A stretch of 64,000 nucleotides of DNA. Source: Nissolia schottii (taxonomy: Eukaryota > Streptophyta > Magnoliopsida > Fabales > Fabaceae). The stretch's first letter is position 1. Each line of letters opens with the position of its first letter. The position numbers and the translations under genes are program-made. Below the pieces are notes generated by a model. The model searched no databases, was not told the origin of the DNA, and saw only the letters and a program-made list of their open reading frames with translations. Positions 36,285-48,775 of this stretch are shown here, one piece after another. Location of the stretch: assembly GCA_003254905.1 (NCBI GenBank), contig QANU01105209.1, positions 1,048,600 to 1,112,599 of the forward strand, given 5' to 3'.

Positions 36285-36332
<48 letters not shown>

Positions 36333-37563
36333 ATGTTTAAAAAATTGTGGACTTTTGGGTGAACCAAATATATTCATCTCCCATAATAATGATTAATCTT
36401 CTCATAGTAATTGAACTCGTGCTATAAAATGTTTTTCATTCTCATAATTAATTGAAGGCAAATTTTTTGGCTTAATTAAGTTTATTTGTTTCTCCATTAG
36501 TCGGTAAAGAAGTGATAACACTAATTATGGCAATATAGGGCTAATTATTGTGATCCGTTTATTACTAAGGTATGCAAATATCAAATAATTGGGCATTTGG
36601 CTTCATAATCCTATACTACAGATCTGTTACAAAGAAAGTACTGCTCATAATTTATTCATGAAATTAAACAACTTGAAAAACTTGATATGATCACCTAAAA
36701 CACATAAGAGGGATTCTAACTTATTAAGATGTGCTATGAATTATGTAGATCAATTAAGAGATGCTGGATCATCACAGAATTTGCATTGACATTTTTTGAA
36801 AAAGAATCCACACTGTCCTGTGATTGCATTGTCTACGCTCTGACAATGATGACTACAAATTGCAGAGTGGAAGCATCTTGCATGGGGCCACGTTTTACTG
36901 ATGCGCCAACAATTCTGTTTTGGTTCCTTCTCTTCCGAAGCTGCTTACATGGAAAGCCAAGGAAATTAATTAAATCCATAAATAACTAAACGTTGCGTGT
37001 CATATGTACTTAATTATGATTTAAAATAAACTATAGCAATACATAATATCAACTATATAATTGTGTATAGACATAATATAGGCTCCAAGTAATGTGGTGA
37101 TGAGTAGTTTAGTCTCACTAGCCTGAGGTTACAAGGAGAAGGATGGCAAAGCAACATGCAAAGACTTGAATACGGTTGAGGAACCTAGCCATGTTTAATT
37201 AATTACTCACCAGCTAGCTGCTTGATAAAATGGGAAATGGGATGAGGGATGTATATATAAGCTATAATATATGGAGGACTGATTCTCTCTCTCTCCCATG
37301 CTTAAGTGGTGAACTCATGTTAGGTTGAGTTTACAAATAACGTGTACTAACAGATTGATGATGCAACGCCTTCTCACAGTTTCACATATTAATCCGCTCT
37401 ACCATGCCATTGATTTGTCTAAAGATGGGATGAGGTAGGTTGACTACTAGGTTTAGAAATATGAACTGAGATTGGTAATTCAATTATCGCATCAACTCGC
37501 CTGAAAGTAAAACAAAAACATTCAATTTATAGGTAGATACTTGTAAGTTTACCTGACTACTAA
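36204..37563. other. Upstream region of the PPR gene and intergenic DNA
   Basis: An (AT)n tract lies at about 36288-36326, just before the PPR start on its strand. Small open frames have no recognisable family. Confidence 0.4.
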
Positions 37564-37572
37564 AATCATAAA

Positions 37573-38371
37573 GGCTTAATTATGTTTTTAGTTCCTGTAA
37601 AATTTCAAAGTTTGTTTTTAGTCCTGGTATAAAAGTTTTAGTCCCTGTAAAAGTTGAAAGTTTGTTTTTAATTCCTCGGGTTGACTGGAGTTAACAGTGC
37701 TGACATGGTCGTTAACAGTGCTAAGGTGGCGTTGACACGGCGTGCCATGTGGCATAACTCAAAATTTTAAAATTTTACCCATGACCCATACCAACCCAAA
37801 ATCGCCCTGACCCGATTTGATTTAAATTTTAAAAAAAATTCTCTTGACCCATGACCCATACCCACCCCACGCCACCATTTGTCTTCTCTCATCTCTCTCT
37901 CTAACCCCACCCACCCCATCCGCCGTCACCCACCTATGTCGAGGGGATAGAAGATCGAAACGACGCGAAAGACAGAGGTGGGGTGGGGTGAGCGGCGAGG
38001 AGGGTGAGTGGGGTTAGAGAGAGATGAGAGGAGACAGAGGTGGGGTGGGGTGGGGTGAGCGACGAGGAGGGTGGGGTGGGGTGGGGGTGGGTATGGGTCA
38101 TGGTTTGAGGGAAATTTCTTTTTTAATTTAAATCAAACCAGGTCAGGTTGATTTTGGGTAGGTATGGGTCATGGGTAAAATTTTAAAATTTTGGGTTATG
38201 CCACGTGGCACCCCACGTGACACGCCATGTCAGCGCTAGGTCAGCACCATTCACGGCCACTTCAGCGCTGTTAACCCCAGCCAACCCAGGGACTAAAAGC
38301 AAACTTTCAACTTTTACAGGGACTAAAAACAAACTTTAAAATTTTATAGGGACTAAAAACATAATTAAGTC
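37573..38371. mobile_element. Foldback MULE, non-autonomous, 799 bp
   Basis: Begins GGCTTAATTATGTTTTTAG and ends CTAAAAACATAATTAAGTC, with a perfect 9-bp duplication AATCATAAA (37564-37572, 38372-38380). Nine bases is the Mutator-type target duplication. The inverted repeats continue deep inside (the GGGACTAAAA/TTAGTCCC arms, then CCATGACCCATACC and its complement), so nearly the whole element can fold into one hairpin. The centre is GC-rich with GGGGTGGGGT runs. No protein. Confidence 0.93.
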
Positions 38372-38380
38372 AATCATAAA

Positions 38381-39721
38381 TAAGTTTTAAAAAGAAAAAT
38401 AATCTTTGAACATATGAAATGGTGTAGATACCTTCTTATTTTTCTCACAATGCATTACATAGTTCACCTACTATAAAGTTGACTTCACGATGTATTGTTA
38501 GAAAAATAATAAGATACCTACCTACTTTCGTGTGTGCAAATAGCAAAATTGTTTTAAAAAACGACCTGACATTTCAACTGATTCTATCCCGTAACAATTT
38601 GTGAGTCATGTAAAATGAGTTAAAGTTACCCACTTCCCTTTTTTGGTCATGTAGTAACCCACTTTTAAAAATTGTAAAATATAACTTGGCCCAATAATTT
38701 TATTTGAGGCGGGCCGTTCTTGTTTTGGGTCTGGAAATTCTACTTCAATAGCAATGTCACTGAAAACATGTCCAAAACAAAATATCAGGTTGGGCCGCAT
38801 GTAGTGGTAAATCAATTCAAAGACATTTTGCTTTTTGAAGGTTTAACTGTATATTGGTTTGTTTAGTTATCTATAAACTATCGTTGCGTTTGTTATTAAG
38901 AATAAGACATAGTTTTCTGTGGCTCCTAAACAAATTTTTATTGTCCCTTATGAAAAAAAAAAATGTGCCTCCTCTATCTTAATTTTAGTAAAATACAATA
39001 ATTTTTGGTCTCCGCTTCAATGAAGTATTGTATAAATATCTAATGAATTTCGTTTAAGAAATGAAGCATCAGCTTTAAATCTTAACCTTTTTGCAGTAAT
39101 GTGCTCCTAATCATTTTCTTTGCCAAAAAGTACTACCAGAATTAAACGTGGGTGTATGGTATAGTGTCCTAAAACCTAATTATAAGATAGGTTAATAATT
39201 CTTAATACTTGGCGTCCATCACTAACCCACGCCATAGCTTAACAAGTTGACAGTGACAGAGCTGGCTGTACGTGGCGCCGACTCAAGTAGGGTTAATACT
39301 AAATAGAAACACTCATTGCTTTTGTCTTTGAACGCACGATGAATCTAAATGGGACACGTGTGAGGGTATATTATTTGATAACCACAATAGGGACTTGCAC
39401 TCATTTGCTAGAGTTAGAATTCCAACCTTGTGTTTTAGACACGCACAGTGCTTGGATTCGTTTTCCAATTGCGTGCACAGCTCTCTCACTTGTTAGCGTT
39501 GTTGCCGTTGCACCGTACCGTCCTACCTTTGCCAATCCTCCCCTAACCAATGTAACCACCAAGCAAATAGTGAGTGAAGTGTTAAATTAACCTTATCTCT
39601 TAGACTATTTATTTATTTGAAAAAAAATGGGTGTTACGAAATTAAGGTCTTGGCAGTGAGCTAGCCAATTTTCATTACTACTTAAAGTATTTCTTTTTGT
39701 TTCTTTTTTTAATCACAAAAA
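38381..39721. other. Intergenic DNA
   Basis: No gene is supported. An 83-residue open frame at 39339-39590 has no recognisable family or splice context. Confidence 0.4.
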
Positions 39722-40226
39722 TACTATGTGTACACCTAATTTCATACACTCATACATACATCATTTAAATTATGTAATTAATTATTATTATATGTATACA
39801 ATACAATCTCTCAAAATAAAGCACACACTTAAAGGTATTAAAGCACAAACATTACAAGCGTTAACTTTATTTGGACTACACTACAAACCTATAGTTTAAA
39901 GTGGTATACAATCTGAACTTTATTTAAAAATGCACAAATATTATAAATAATAATGCAGAAATTTTATACATATGAATGCACAAACATTACAAAATTATCG
40001 GAGTGTTTTACAATCTGAACTTTATTTAAAAAAATGCACAAACATTATACGTAATAATGCATAAATTTTATTCCCACGAGTGCACAAACATTACAAACGT
40101 GTATATGATATTCTCAACTATATTTAATCAACTGCCTAAACATTACATGCGTTAAGACACAAACTGTATGGATATAAGTATAGGGTATATGTATAGTGTA
40201 AGTTTTTAGGTTTACATGTAACAGTA
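39722..40226. mobile_element. MITE, TGTACACC-type, copy 3 (expanded)
   Basis: A relative of the 187-bp MITE, with ends TACTATGTGTACACCTA and TAGGTTTACATGTAACAGTA. At 505 bp it is longer because the GCACAAACATTA(TA/CA)AA module is repeated several times inside, seen as partial copies near 39950, 39985, 40035 and 40080. Confidence 0.6.
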
Positions 40227-41563
40227 CTCTTTTAATAAACTGTTTCACGTCATTAGCAGTTAATACTTAATAATCTCTACTAATTTATGAAAGAAGTCTA
40301 ACTTGGTTTTTATTATGTTTAAGTCCTTAATTAGTTTATAGATATATAATGCTTAAATTACATTGCATGTACATTAGTAAGCACTTTTCAATTAAAACAC
40401 ATAACTTATCAGCTATTGTATGTTTTTTTTCTGCCAGTTTACTTCTTTTTTTTGGATAAGTCTGCTATATATAGGGAACTATTTAATGTTTTAAGTCTAA
40501 AATTTAGCTTTTGAAAAATTATTATTATAAATTATTCATTTTAATATTCCGAAATATATAAAAAAATATAAAATAATAAGTATTTTTTTATCAACCATTA
40601 AAAATTTATAATATAACTATTTAAATATTTTTTATATACTTATAATTTTTTTAATTCTTTTATTATATAATTAAATTTCATTTCAAATACCTGCTCGTTG
40701 TTTTTATCTCGTCGTAATAAAAGATTAAATCGATTACCAACATATAAGCAATGACTACCCATTTTTTAATAATATAATTATTCTCACCAAACAACAATTA
40801 GCTAGGAACTGATTCAATTTGGACTAGTTTATGTATTAATATGGGGCTCTTTTTTGTCATATTCAGTTCATTTCTATTATGATGAGCTTATAAACATAAT
40901 TTTAGCTACTATAAAAATGGTCCGTATCTTGTTTGATTTGCAACCATCCAACTAAAACCAGCCAACTTGAAAATACAGATAAATAATTAATTTTAGGTCA
41001 CATCATAATTTCACATTGACTTTTTTTTTCCATTTAATTTTAGTATGAGCAAGATAAAAATTAACTGAGAAGAATGAATAGAAACATATGGGTTGCATTT
41101 GAAAAATGTTTTGAGACAGAAAGTAGGAGACAATGGACCGGTAAAGATAAAAATATATTAGATACAAAGATGAAATTGTTTTTGGCAGTGATATGATATG
41201 TGATTGTCTCTTAATTTTGTTTAGATATATGGTGATAAGACATAAAAATATATAAAAAGTCATTTTTACTCTTATGTATATTGTCAATCAAAAATTTTAT
41301 TTATAATTTGTTTATATTATCACCTAAAAGTCTATTTTATCTATATTTTTATTAACAATTAAAATTTTGTTTTAATCAATTTATATAAAGTCAGAGAGTG
41401 CAAAATATATGACATACCTAACAACATTATAAACATCTTAAAAATGTTAAGATTAAAAATTTAGAGACACCATGTATTTTTAATTAATATACTATGAAAA
41501 AATACACACAAATATTTTCAACACTAGGAAAACTACAAAATGGCATATCTAATATAAAAAATA
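40227..41563. other. AT-rich intergenic DNA
   Basis: No gene recognised; very AT-rich. Confidence 0.4.
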
Positions 41564-41960
41564 GGACAAAATAAGAAATGTTTGAAAGGATACTTTAGAA
41601 CAATTTTTTTCATAAAAAAAAAATTGACTTAGTGACATGTCTTCATCCTTCCTCGGATTTTTTTACATATTAATGGTTATAAATCAAAGTTAATCTAGTA
41701 GTATGGTCCAGGAGAGGAAATTACCATTGTATGGGCTGGAGTTCTGAATTCGCTTGACACAGTGGCGAATTCAAACTTATCAAAAAATTTTAAAAAAAAA
41801 TCGGTTCTGAATTCGCTTGACACAGTGGCAAATTCAGACTTATCAATTTTTTTTTTTAAAATGGTTATGAATTCGCCTGATGTAGTGGCAAAATTCAGGG
41901 TCTGAATTTGCCACTGCATCAGGCGAATTCAGAACTTGTCAGCGAAAAATTTGACTGAAG
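41564..41960 (+). repeat. Left terminal inverted repeat arm of the large MULE
   Basis: Homologous in reverse to 49890-50109. Its inner part (41740-41945) is three or four copies of a hairpin-forming unit, GAATTCGC(C/T)TGA ... AGTGGC(G/A)AATTC. Confidence 0.65.
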
Positions 41961-41983
41961 AAAATGCATTGGTAGAATTCGCC

Positions 41984-41990
41984 TATAAAA
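41984..41990 (+). promoter_or_regulatory. TATA box of the MULE transposase remnant
   Basis: TATAAAA in the context GCCTATAAAAGGGAGG lies just inside the left arm, about 170 bases before the first plausible transposase ATG (42156). A promoter close to the terminal repeat is usual for MULE transposase genes. Confidence 0.6.
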
Positions 41991-42155
41991 GGGAGGAAGG
42001 GATTGAACATTGGCTGCAAATTCACAAATCTCTCCTTCCTCTCTTCAGGTTCTATTACTCTTCTTCTTCTTCTCTCAGCATTCCTTATATTCTTTTTTTG
42101 CTGATAGAGTCACATTTTTCTTAGGGGTGTTTGTGTTTTTTTTATATACAAGAAA

Positions 42156-43700
42156 ATGGAAAGGGCCTCAATTTTTTATGATGGTTCAATTAGAAAAAAT
42201 AATATTGAGGGTGTTGAATTTGTTAGTCCTCACAAGTCAGAGTTCATTATCCTTTGGTCGTCCATGCCATTCACAGATTTGTATGGTGTTATATCTTCTT
42301 ATTTTTAGAAGAGTGTGGAAAGAATAAGATATAAATCTTCAGTATCTTTCTTGAATGGACTGATAAAACATCGGCCTGTTACAAATCAAATGACGCTCAA
42401 GTGCAGCATATATTTTGTCAATATGAAATATATAAGGCACATCTGAGTTGCATTTATTTATATGTGAACTTCGATGAGGTATCTGCTGCAAATGTTGACT
42501 TATGCGATGGTCCAAGCTCAAACGAATTGCATCAGCAAGACGTTGATGCACCATTAGTGTCAGATGATGAGTTCTGGGCAGAGGAAGAGGGCGATCGAAG
42601 TTGGAGCAAGCACGAAAGTGACATGTCTGGAGGCGATGGATCGGACGATGATTCAGGTATTGCTATATAAATTTAGGGTCAATATAAACTATGATAATAA
42701 TTGTATTTGTAATTAGGGTTAATTGTTAGGGTTATATAATTGTGACTAAAATTACTTACATCAATTAAATCTTAAATTAATTGACAGATATGCAAAGTAT
42801 GCTCTATGCTTGCCTCGTGATGAGGATCTTGCGTATCAGAACTGCAAATATGTTGACTAAAATTGCCTTATTTTGATTGTTTATTATTACATTTAATTAA
42901 CTAATGGTTCAATTATTGATATAGATGATGAAAGAAATGCACAACCCGATGATACACTGACGTTCTTCCAAACCTTCGATGTTGTTGGGATGCGTGCATC
43001 TGATTTTGGAGACCTGCATAATGAATATTTTGCAGGCAATGAGCTGTACATAGGAACATACTTTGAAAGTAGAGATGAAGTTAGAGAAGTTGTTGCAACC
43101 CGTTGCATGCACGTCGGGGACGATTACAAAATAAAAGAGTCAGAACCGGCGACTTACTTCTGCAAATGCAAGAAGTTTGGTCAAGGTTATCAACGGCTTA
43201 TTAGGGCCACCTTGAAGAAAAATAGTTACTATTAGGAGGTCACAAGATACAACGGGCCTCACACTTGCCTTGCAGAGCGACTTACACGTAACCACTCAAA
43301 GTTGACTTCTGCGAAGATTGCTAGCATGATTCTGGCACAGATAAAGACGAAGCCAACAATGCCAGTAAAGTCCATTCAAGAACATGTTATGGACCGTGAA
43401 GGATATTGGCCATTGTATAGAAAAGCATGGCTTACAAAGCAAAATACAATTGCACAAGTCTACTACAATTGGGAACAATCAGTTACTGTGACTATTGGCA
43501 ATCAGTTCAGGGTTGATCTGGGGAGGAGTTACTGTGACTGTGGTGGCTTTTTAATGGTTTAGGTTTCGGTGTGTCCATGAAATGGCATGTTGCGACGTTG
43601 GGAGTCTAGACTGGCGGGTGTACGTTGACAATGTTTACACCATTGACGACCTTTGCAAGGTATACGAGCAACAGTTTTAGGTTGTTGGCCATAAGTCAAC
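42156..43700 (+). pseudogene. MuDR-type transposase remnant, catalytic domain lost
   Basis: From the ATG at 42156 a protein similar to legume MULE transposases can be followed. An acidic stretch (EFWAEEEGDRSW) ends at a donor after 42656, and a second exon starts at 42925. The MuDR-type DNA-binding region follows (GTYFESRDEVREVV near 43045; HTCLAERLTRNHSK near 43260). After a YYNWEQS stretch (near 43460) the sequence jumps directly to FRVDLGRSYCDCGGF (near 43505-43550) and CVHEMAC, the SWIM zinc finger. The DDE catalytic domain normally between these is absent. In-frame stops (about 42306 and 43233) and a frameshift near 43560 confirm decay. Confidence 0.82.
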
Positions 43701-44070
43701 CTGGCCACAGGTCACATTTCTGACTGTTATTCCCGAAAAAAGTTTAAAGCGCAATAAACGAGACCAGCTGAACTCTACTCGTTTTCAAAGTGAAATGGAT
43801 GCTACGGAGAGCACCATGCAACCACTAATTCCTTTACAATTTATACGCGAAGAGTGACACAATGACCTCTACAGCATGGCCAGAATGGCCGAACCCTAAC
43901 TATATCTTCCTAGGCCACCCAAATCTCGAAGGATGGCCAAATACTTAGAATGGATCCAGTTGCCGCTCTTATCACAAAATAAGACATTATCGAACAGGCG
44001 TAAAATGTATCCGGGCGTATGCTAGGCCAATATCTGCTACATGTCATACTCATTAATGTCGTCATGGTTA

Positions 44071-44480
44071 TCAGGGCCAAAAATTATTATTCAGCCACAC
44101 CGAATTAATAAACGATAAGCGCATGTCCTCGGGACCAGGTGTCATGCCAAGAAGTTCCTGGCATAAATTTACAAGACCAGGTCCCAGGAATACAATTTTT
44201 GGGGCGGCCACGGCTTTACCCTCTGCGAAAATCCCAAGTATCATTTCACATCCTCCAACATGATCGCACACTCACCGTGTAGAAGATGAAACGTGTGGGT
44301 TTTCGGCTTCCACTACTCAACAAGCGCAGAAATTAGTCTGTGGTTTATGGGAATTTGTGGTAACAAGGACGCCTGTAGCAGACCGGCATTTTCCAAATAC
44401 GGTTGTATTAGCGCATTCGGTGGCTCAATAATCTTGTGTCCGGCCCGCAACCTTCTCGCACTCTGTAACAATAATGATTA
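44071..44480 (-). pseudogene. Plant mobile domain (MAIN-like/PP7 long-form-like) fragment
   Basis: On the minus strand a frame contains the words ILGIFAEGKAVAA and NLCQELLGMTPGPED. They resemble the conserved L-G...CxELLG.xP core of the plant mobile domain seen in MAIN-like and phosphatase-7 long-form proteins. The similarity extends patchily either side, from about 43860 to 44480, but stops and frame changes break it. Plant mobile domain genes are known inside transposable elements, so it is probably a second gene of the MULE, opposite to the transposase. Recognition is from motifs only. Confidence 0.5.
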
Positions 44481-44499
44481 ACATTAAATTTTATATATA

Positions 44500-44592
44500 T
44501 AATAGGTTAGGTTAAGGTTAGGGTTTAAGGTTAGGTTAAAGGTTTAAGGGTAGGGCTAGTGTTAGGGTCATGTGGGTTAGGGTTAGGGGTTA
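44500..44592. repeat. Telomere-like repeats, left part
   Basis: Degenerate GGTTAGGG/GGTTTAAGG units running into the solo LTR at 44593. They resume at 47518. Confidence 0.85.
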
Positions 44593-47517
44593 TGAAACAC
44601 CCTAACTAGCTAGTTCACTCTTAAGTCGTAAACTTGCTTACTAAGTTGTTATCTACTTTGTTGGGGATAATACTTGGTCTCATTTTATGTGTTCAAAATA
44701 AGGTTACAAACATATGGACCAATTTAAACTTTTTTTATACGTCGCATAAAGTAAACTAGGAGCCTTTAGTCACGTTATAGCGTATATTGCGAGCAGTAAC
44801 ATTAGCATGTTAGCTAGCGTAATTAAGCATACACGATATTCACAACAACATAGCAGCAAGTGGTCCATGTCATATATTTACATCACAGTTATACTTATAG
44901 AATCATAGAGGTCACATACAAATACATATTATCATATTACAAAACATAGACTTAGTTCTCTATGGTTCCGGTCTAATACCGGTCCTCCAGCTCCTCGTGC
45001 CTCCTCTGGATACTGCTCCATCGGGGTGTCTGCTCCTTGTTAAATGTCTGATCCTAAATTCACAAATGAGTGGGTGAGAACGTTGCGTTCTTAGTGGGAA
45101 ACCTTGGGTTCTGGGAAATTTCTTATTCTCGGTAGCTCAGGGGTTTCTAGGTGTTGCGATTATACTATATCCCTACTAGTTATTAAGATTTATACTAAAC
45201 CTAAGCAACTTTATCCAGTTTACTAGGTGATCGGGGAACCTATCTTCCTTATCTAAGTCATCTGTTCTCTAATCAAATCCTTAAGTCACACATTGTCACA
45301 TAATAAGCTTCAGCTTGCGTCCACTTATAACTGGGCCCATTTTAATTATAAGCTTCTGCTCGCATCCACTTATGTACAGTTGTATATCACTTAGAGCACA
45401 TACTCAAGTTCAACCCCTCGTAACAGTGGCCTTACCGATACAAGCTACGTTTTATCTCAGTATTGTGAGGACCAGGGAGAGCTTAACCTGAGTGGTTCTG
45501 CTTCCAACGAAATATCATCGCTCACGATAGGAGTGTCTATTCTTCTGATTCGAATGGTGAGGGGATCTATCATCGTTCTTCTGCTTCGAATGAGATAATC
45601 AAAGGGTTCAACTTGTTTTTCATGTCAGTTCCCCGCACAGCTAGAAAAACATTTGTCCCGTTGGCATGCCCTATCGACACTACCAAGGGAGCTTTCCACC
45701 ACCGGCATGCCCTATCGACGCTACCAGAGGTGTACTTATCATCATAATTATCATTATTAGGGACTTAGTGACGTCACACCCTAGGGTCCTTTCCTTTCTT
45801 TTCATTTATACAGTTCAATATTTTCAGACAACAGTTCTAGAACAAACATAGCTCAATATTTCACGTCCAATCTCAAGAATCTTTTGTCTAACTTTCATCA
45901 TCAAATTCAACACATATAAGGAACATAATTTCATGCTCAAACCTTTCTTAAACATAAGCAAACATAAATCCAACAATTAGCAAAACATGCATCTGCTTTC
46001 TGTCAGAAATTAGCGATCATAAGCCAGAGAGGTCCAAGACCTTACCCCAAGGTTTTTGACAGCCCTAAGATCATTTTTCATACTTATAAATTCAGATTTT
46101 AATCCCAACTCCACGAAATCACAATTTTCCCCTTTTATCCAAAATTGCTATTTCGCCCTTGTAAACGTCCTGTTTTATTTGGAATTTTAGTTCTCAAAAA
46201 CCCGATGGACTCAAGACTTCCCCTTAAGGTTTTTGATAGTTCTAAACCCATAATTTCTGAAAATCAACCCAGTTTTCTGTCCCAAGACGTGAAATTTCCA
46301 TTTTACCATTGTTGTTTAAAAACACCGTTTTCTGTCTGTTCGCTGGGAAATTCACCGGGGACTCCAAAAACCACAAAACTTGACATTCCCACTCAATTTT
46401 TCGTGTAGATTCCAAAAATAACATTAGTTTTTTAAGATAAAAATCCCAGCATACATTTCTGTATAAAAACGTGATATAGTTCTGTTTACCGCTTAGGCTT
46501 TCCTAACTTCTGACAGAATTACAGACAACACCAGCAATTCCAGACAATCATCAACAACACATATATAAATCAAAGTCACATAAAAGGCATCCTAACATCA
46601 TATACATTTAACATGAAACCATATAGACAGTGGATAATTCGGTTACCCACTTGCACAGTTTCTACTGCTAGTTCAGCGAGTTTGTGCAGAATCCAACCTT
46701 GTTTGGTTGCTTCGAAGCTCTTGCTCTTAGAGTAGATTTATGAAAGATATTTCCCTAGGATACTGTGAGAAATTTGTGAGGTTAGGGTTTGGGAACTTGG
46801 ACTAGGTTTTGTAAAGGAAAGTCTCTGGTCAGTGTTTGGACAGGATACAGATTGAATGTATAAGCGAACAGAGTTTGGCCAAGGTTCTCTTATATTTCTC
46901 TCAAAATTTTGGATCATAGGGAGTATTTATAGCCCTAGAACAAAATTCACCTTCCAATTTTGCCCTTGGGGACAAAATTTCCAATTTGCCCTTATGTGAC
47001 GTAAGTCATGATGTCACCACCATGAGTCACTACATGACTCACCTAGGTGATTCACCATTTTTGACTCTTTGACCACACTTGGGCCATTCTTGGCCGTGTG
47101 GTGAGCTTGTCTCTTGGCCAATTTTTGTGGATAAGAATTAAGGGCCTCTGGCAGATCGATTTTGATCCAATTTTGTTGTTTCTTGTCCCGGTACTTCGCG
47201 TACGGTTATTCTAAAAATATTTTGATCACGTCCTTGTGATCTCCTAATTTTCATAAAGAATAATCTAGGTTCATTTGGGGTATTTGTGAATTCTCATCTG
47301 TAGTCGTACCTTTTACAGATACTTTGGATGTGCGATTATACTCAGACGACAAAAATGATTTATTCTAGTGTTTGTAAAATTTTAAGAAAACGACCAGAAT
47401 TATTTCTACAAACAATTATAATCCCACGAGTTTATAACTCCTATGGTTTAACCAAGAATGGAAATCCCTAGGTCTTTATCTAGTGGAATTTTGCTAAGGG
47501 GAAAGCGAGATGTTAAA
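44593..47517 (+). mobile_element. Solo LTR, TGAAACACCC family, copy 4 (2925 bp)
   Basis: Starts TGAAACACCCTAACTAGC and ends GCGAGATGTTAAA, the last CA changed to AA. A 5-bp duplication GGTTA flanks it (44588-44592, 47518-47522), taken from the telomere-like repeat into which it inserted. Its interior closely follows copy 2, including AGAGGTCCAAGACCTTACCCC near 46030 and CTCAATTTTTCGTGTAGA near 46392, and a TATTTATAGCCC promoter-like box near 46924. Confidence 0.87.
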
Positions 47518-48277
47518 GGTTATGGTCATGGTAGGGGTTATGGTTAAGGGTTAAGGTTTATGGTCATGGGTAGGGTTTAAGGTTATGGGTAAGGGTTAAG
47601 GTTAGGGTTTAGGGTTTATGGGTAGGGTTAAGGTTAGGGTTATGGGTAGGCTTAGTGTTTATGGTCATGGTTAGGGTTATGGTTCTAGTCATGGGTTAGT
47701 GTTTAGGGTTTAAGATTATGAGTATGGGTTAAGGTTAGGGTTATGGGTATAGGTTAAAGTATGGGTTATGGGTAGGGTTAAGGTTAGGGTTATGGGTAGA
47801 TTAAATTTTTAGGGTTAGAGTTAGGGTTAGGGTTTAGGATTAGTGTTAGGGTTAGGGTTTAGGATTATGCTAAAGGTTTAGGGGTAGGCTTAGGGTTTGG
47901 GTTAGTGTTAGGGTCATGTGGGTTAGGTTTAGGGGTTATGGTCATGGTAAGGGCTATGGTTAGGGGTTAATGTTTATGGTCATGGGTAGGGTTATGGGTA
48001 GGTTTGGTGTTTATGGTCATGGTTATGGTTATGGTTATGGTCATGGTTAGTGTTTAGGGTTTAAGATTATGGGTATGGGTTAAGGATAGGGTTATGGGTA
48101 GATTGAATTTTTAGTGTTAGGGTTAGGTTAAAGGTTTAGGGATATGGTTAGGGTTTGGGTGTGTTAGGGTCATGTGGGTTAGTGTTTAGGATTAGGGTTT
48201 AGGGGTAGGTTAAAGGTTTAGGGATAGGATAAGGGTTAGGGTTTGGGTGTGTTAGGGTCATGTGGGTTAAGGCTAGG
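47518..48277. repeat. Degenerate telomere-like repeat array
   Basis: About 760 bp of GGTTAGGGTT, GGGTTTAGGG and diverged GGTTATGGTCATGG units on the plus strand. Plant telomeres are TTTAGGG repeats, but the irregular units and internal location mark this as an interstitial array within the MULE. Confidence 0.9.
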
Positions 48278-48708
48278 GTTATAATAATAAGCATAATTAT
48301 AGTAATAATAATACTACTAAGAATAATAATACTAATAATAATAAGCATAGTACTAATAAGCATAATAATAGTAGTTGTATTAATAATAACAATAATAATA
48401 GTAGTAATAATAATAAGATTAATAATAATAATAACAAGCATAGTACTAATAAGCATAATAATAGTAATAATGTTAATACTAGTAATAATAACAAGCATAG
48501 TACTAATAAGCATAGTAATAGTAGTAGTAATAATAATAATAATAATGATATTAATAATAATAATATTAATATTAATACAAATAATAATAATAATAATAAT
48601 ATGGACCCTAATAATAGTAATAATAATAATATTAATAAGCATAGTAATAATAATAATAATAAGCATGGTACTAATAGGCATAAATAGTAATAATAATAAT
48701 AATAATAA

Positions 48709-48739
<31 letters not shown>

Positions 48740-48775
48740 AAGAAGAAGAATAATAATAATAAACATAAAAATCAA
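48278..48775. repeat. TAA-rich minisatellite with GCATAGTACTAATAAGCATA motif, then GAA run
   Basis: AATAATAAT runs are punctuated by a longer motif, AAGCATAGTACTAATAAGCATA, at roughly 48343, 48434, 48491 and (changed) 48659. A GAA run at about 48712-48750 ends it. Long open frames on both strands are products of the repeat and lack real gene features. Confidence 0.9.

Noticed and set aside
39339..39590. 83-residue open frame with a hydrophobic stretch
   Set aside because: No recognisable family, no clear promoter or splice context.
23229..46408. A similar 67- to 87-residue open frame in solo LTR copies 2 and 4 (23229-23432, 46145-46408)
   Set aside because: Both share KVFDSSKPI and TQFFV, which looked like a conserved LTR protein. 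The equivalent position in copy 3 (minus strand, near 27150-27335) has an early stop, and the similarity is no higher than in neighbouring DNA.
44500..48277. Chromosome end or subtelomere
   Set aside because: The TTTAGGG-like units are degenerate, interrupted and flanked by MULE arms, with genes on both sides.
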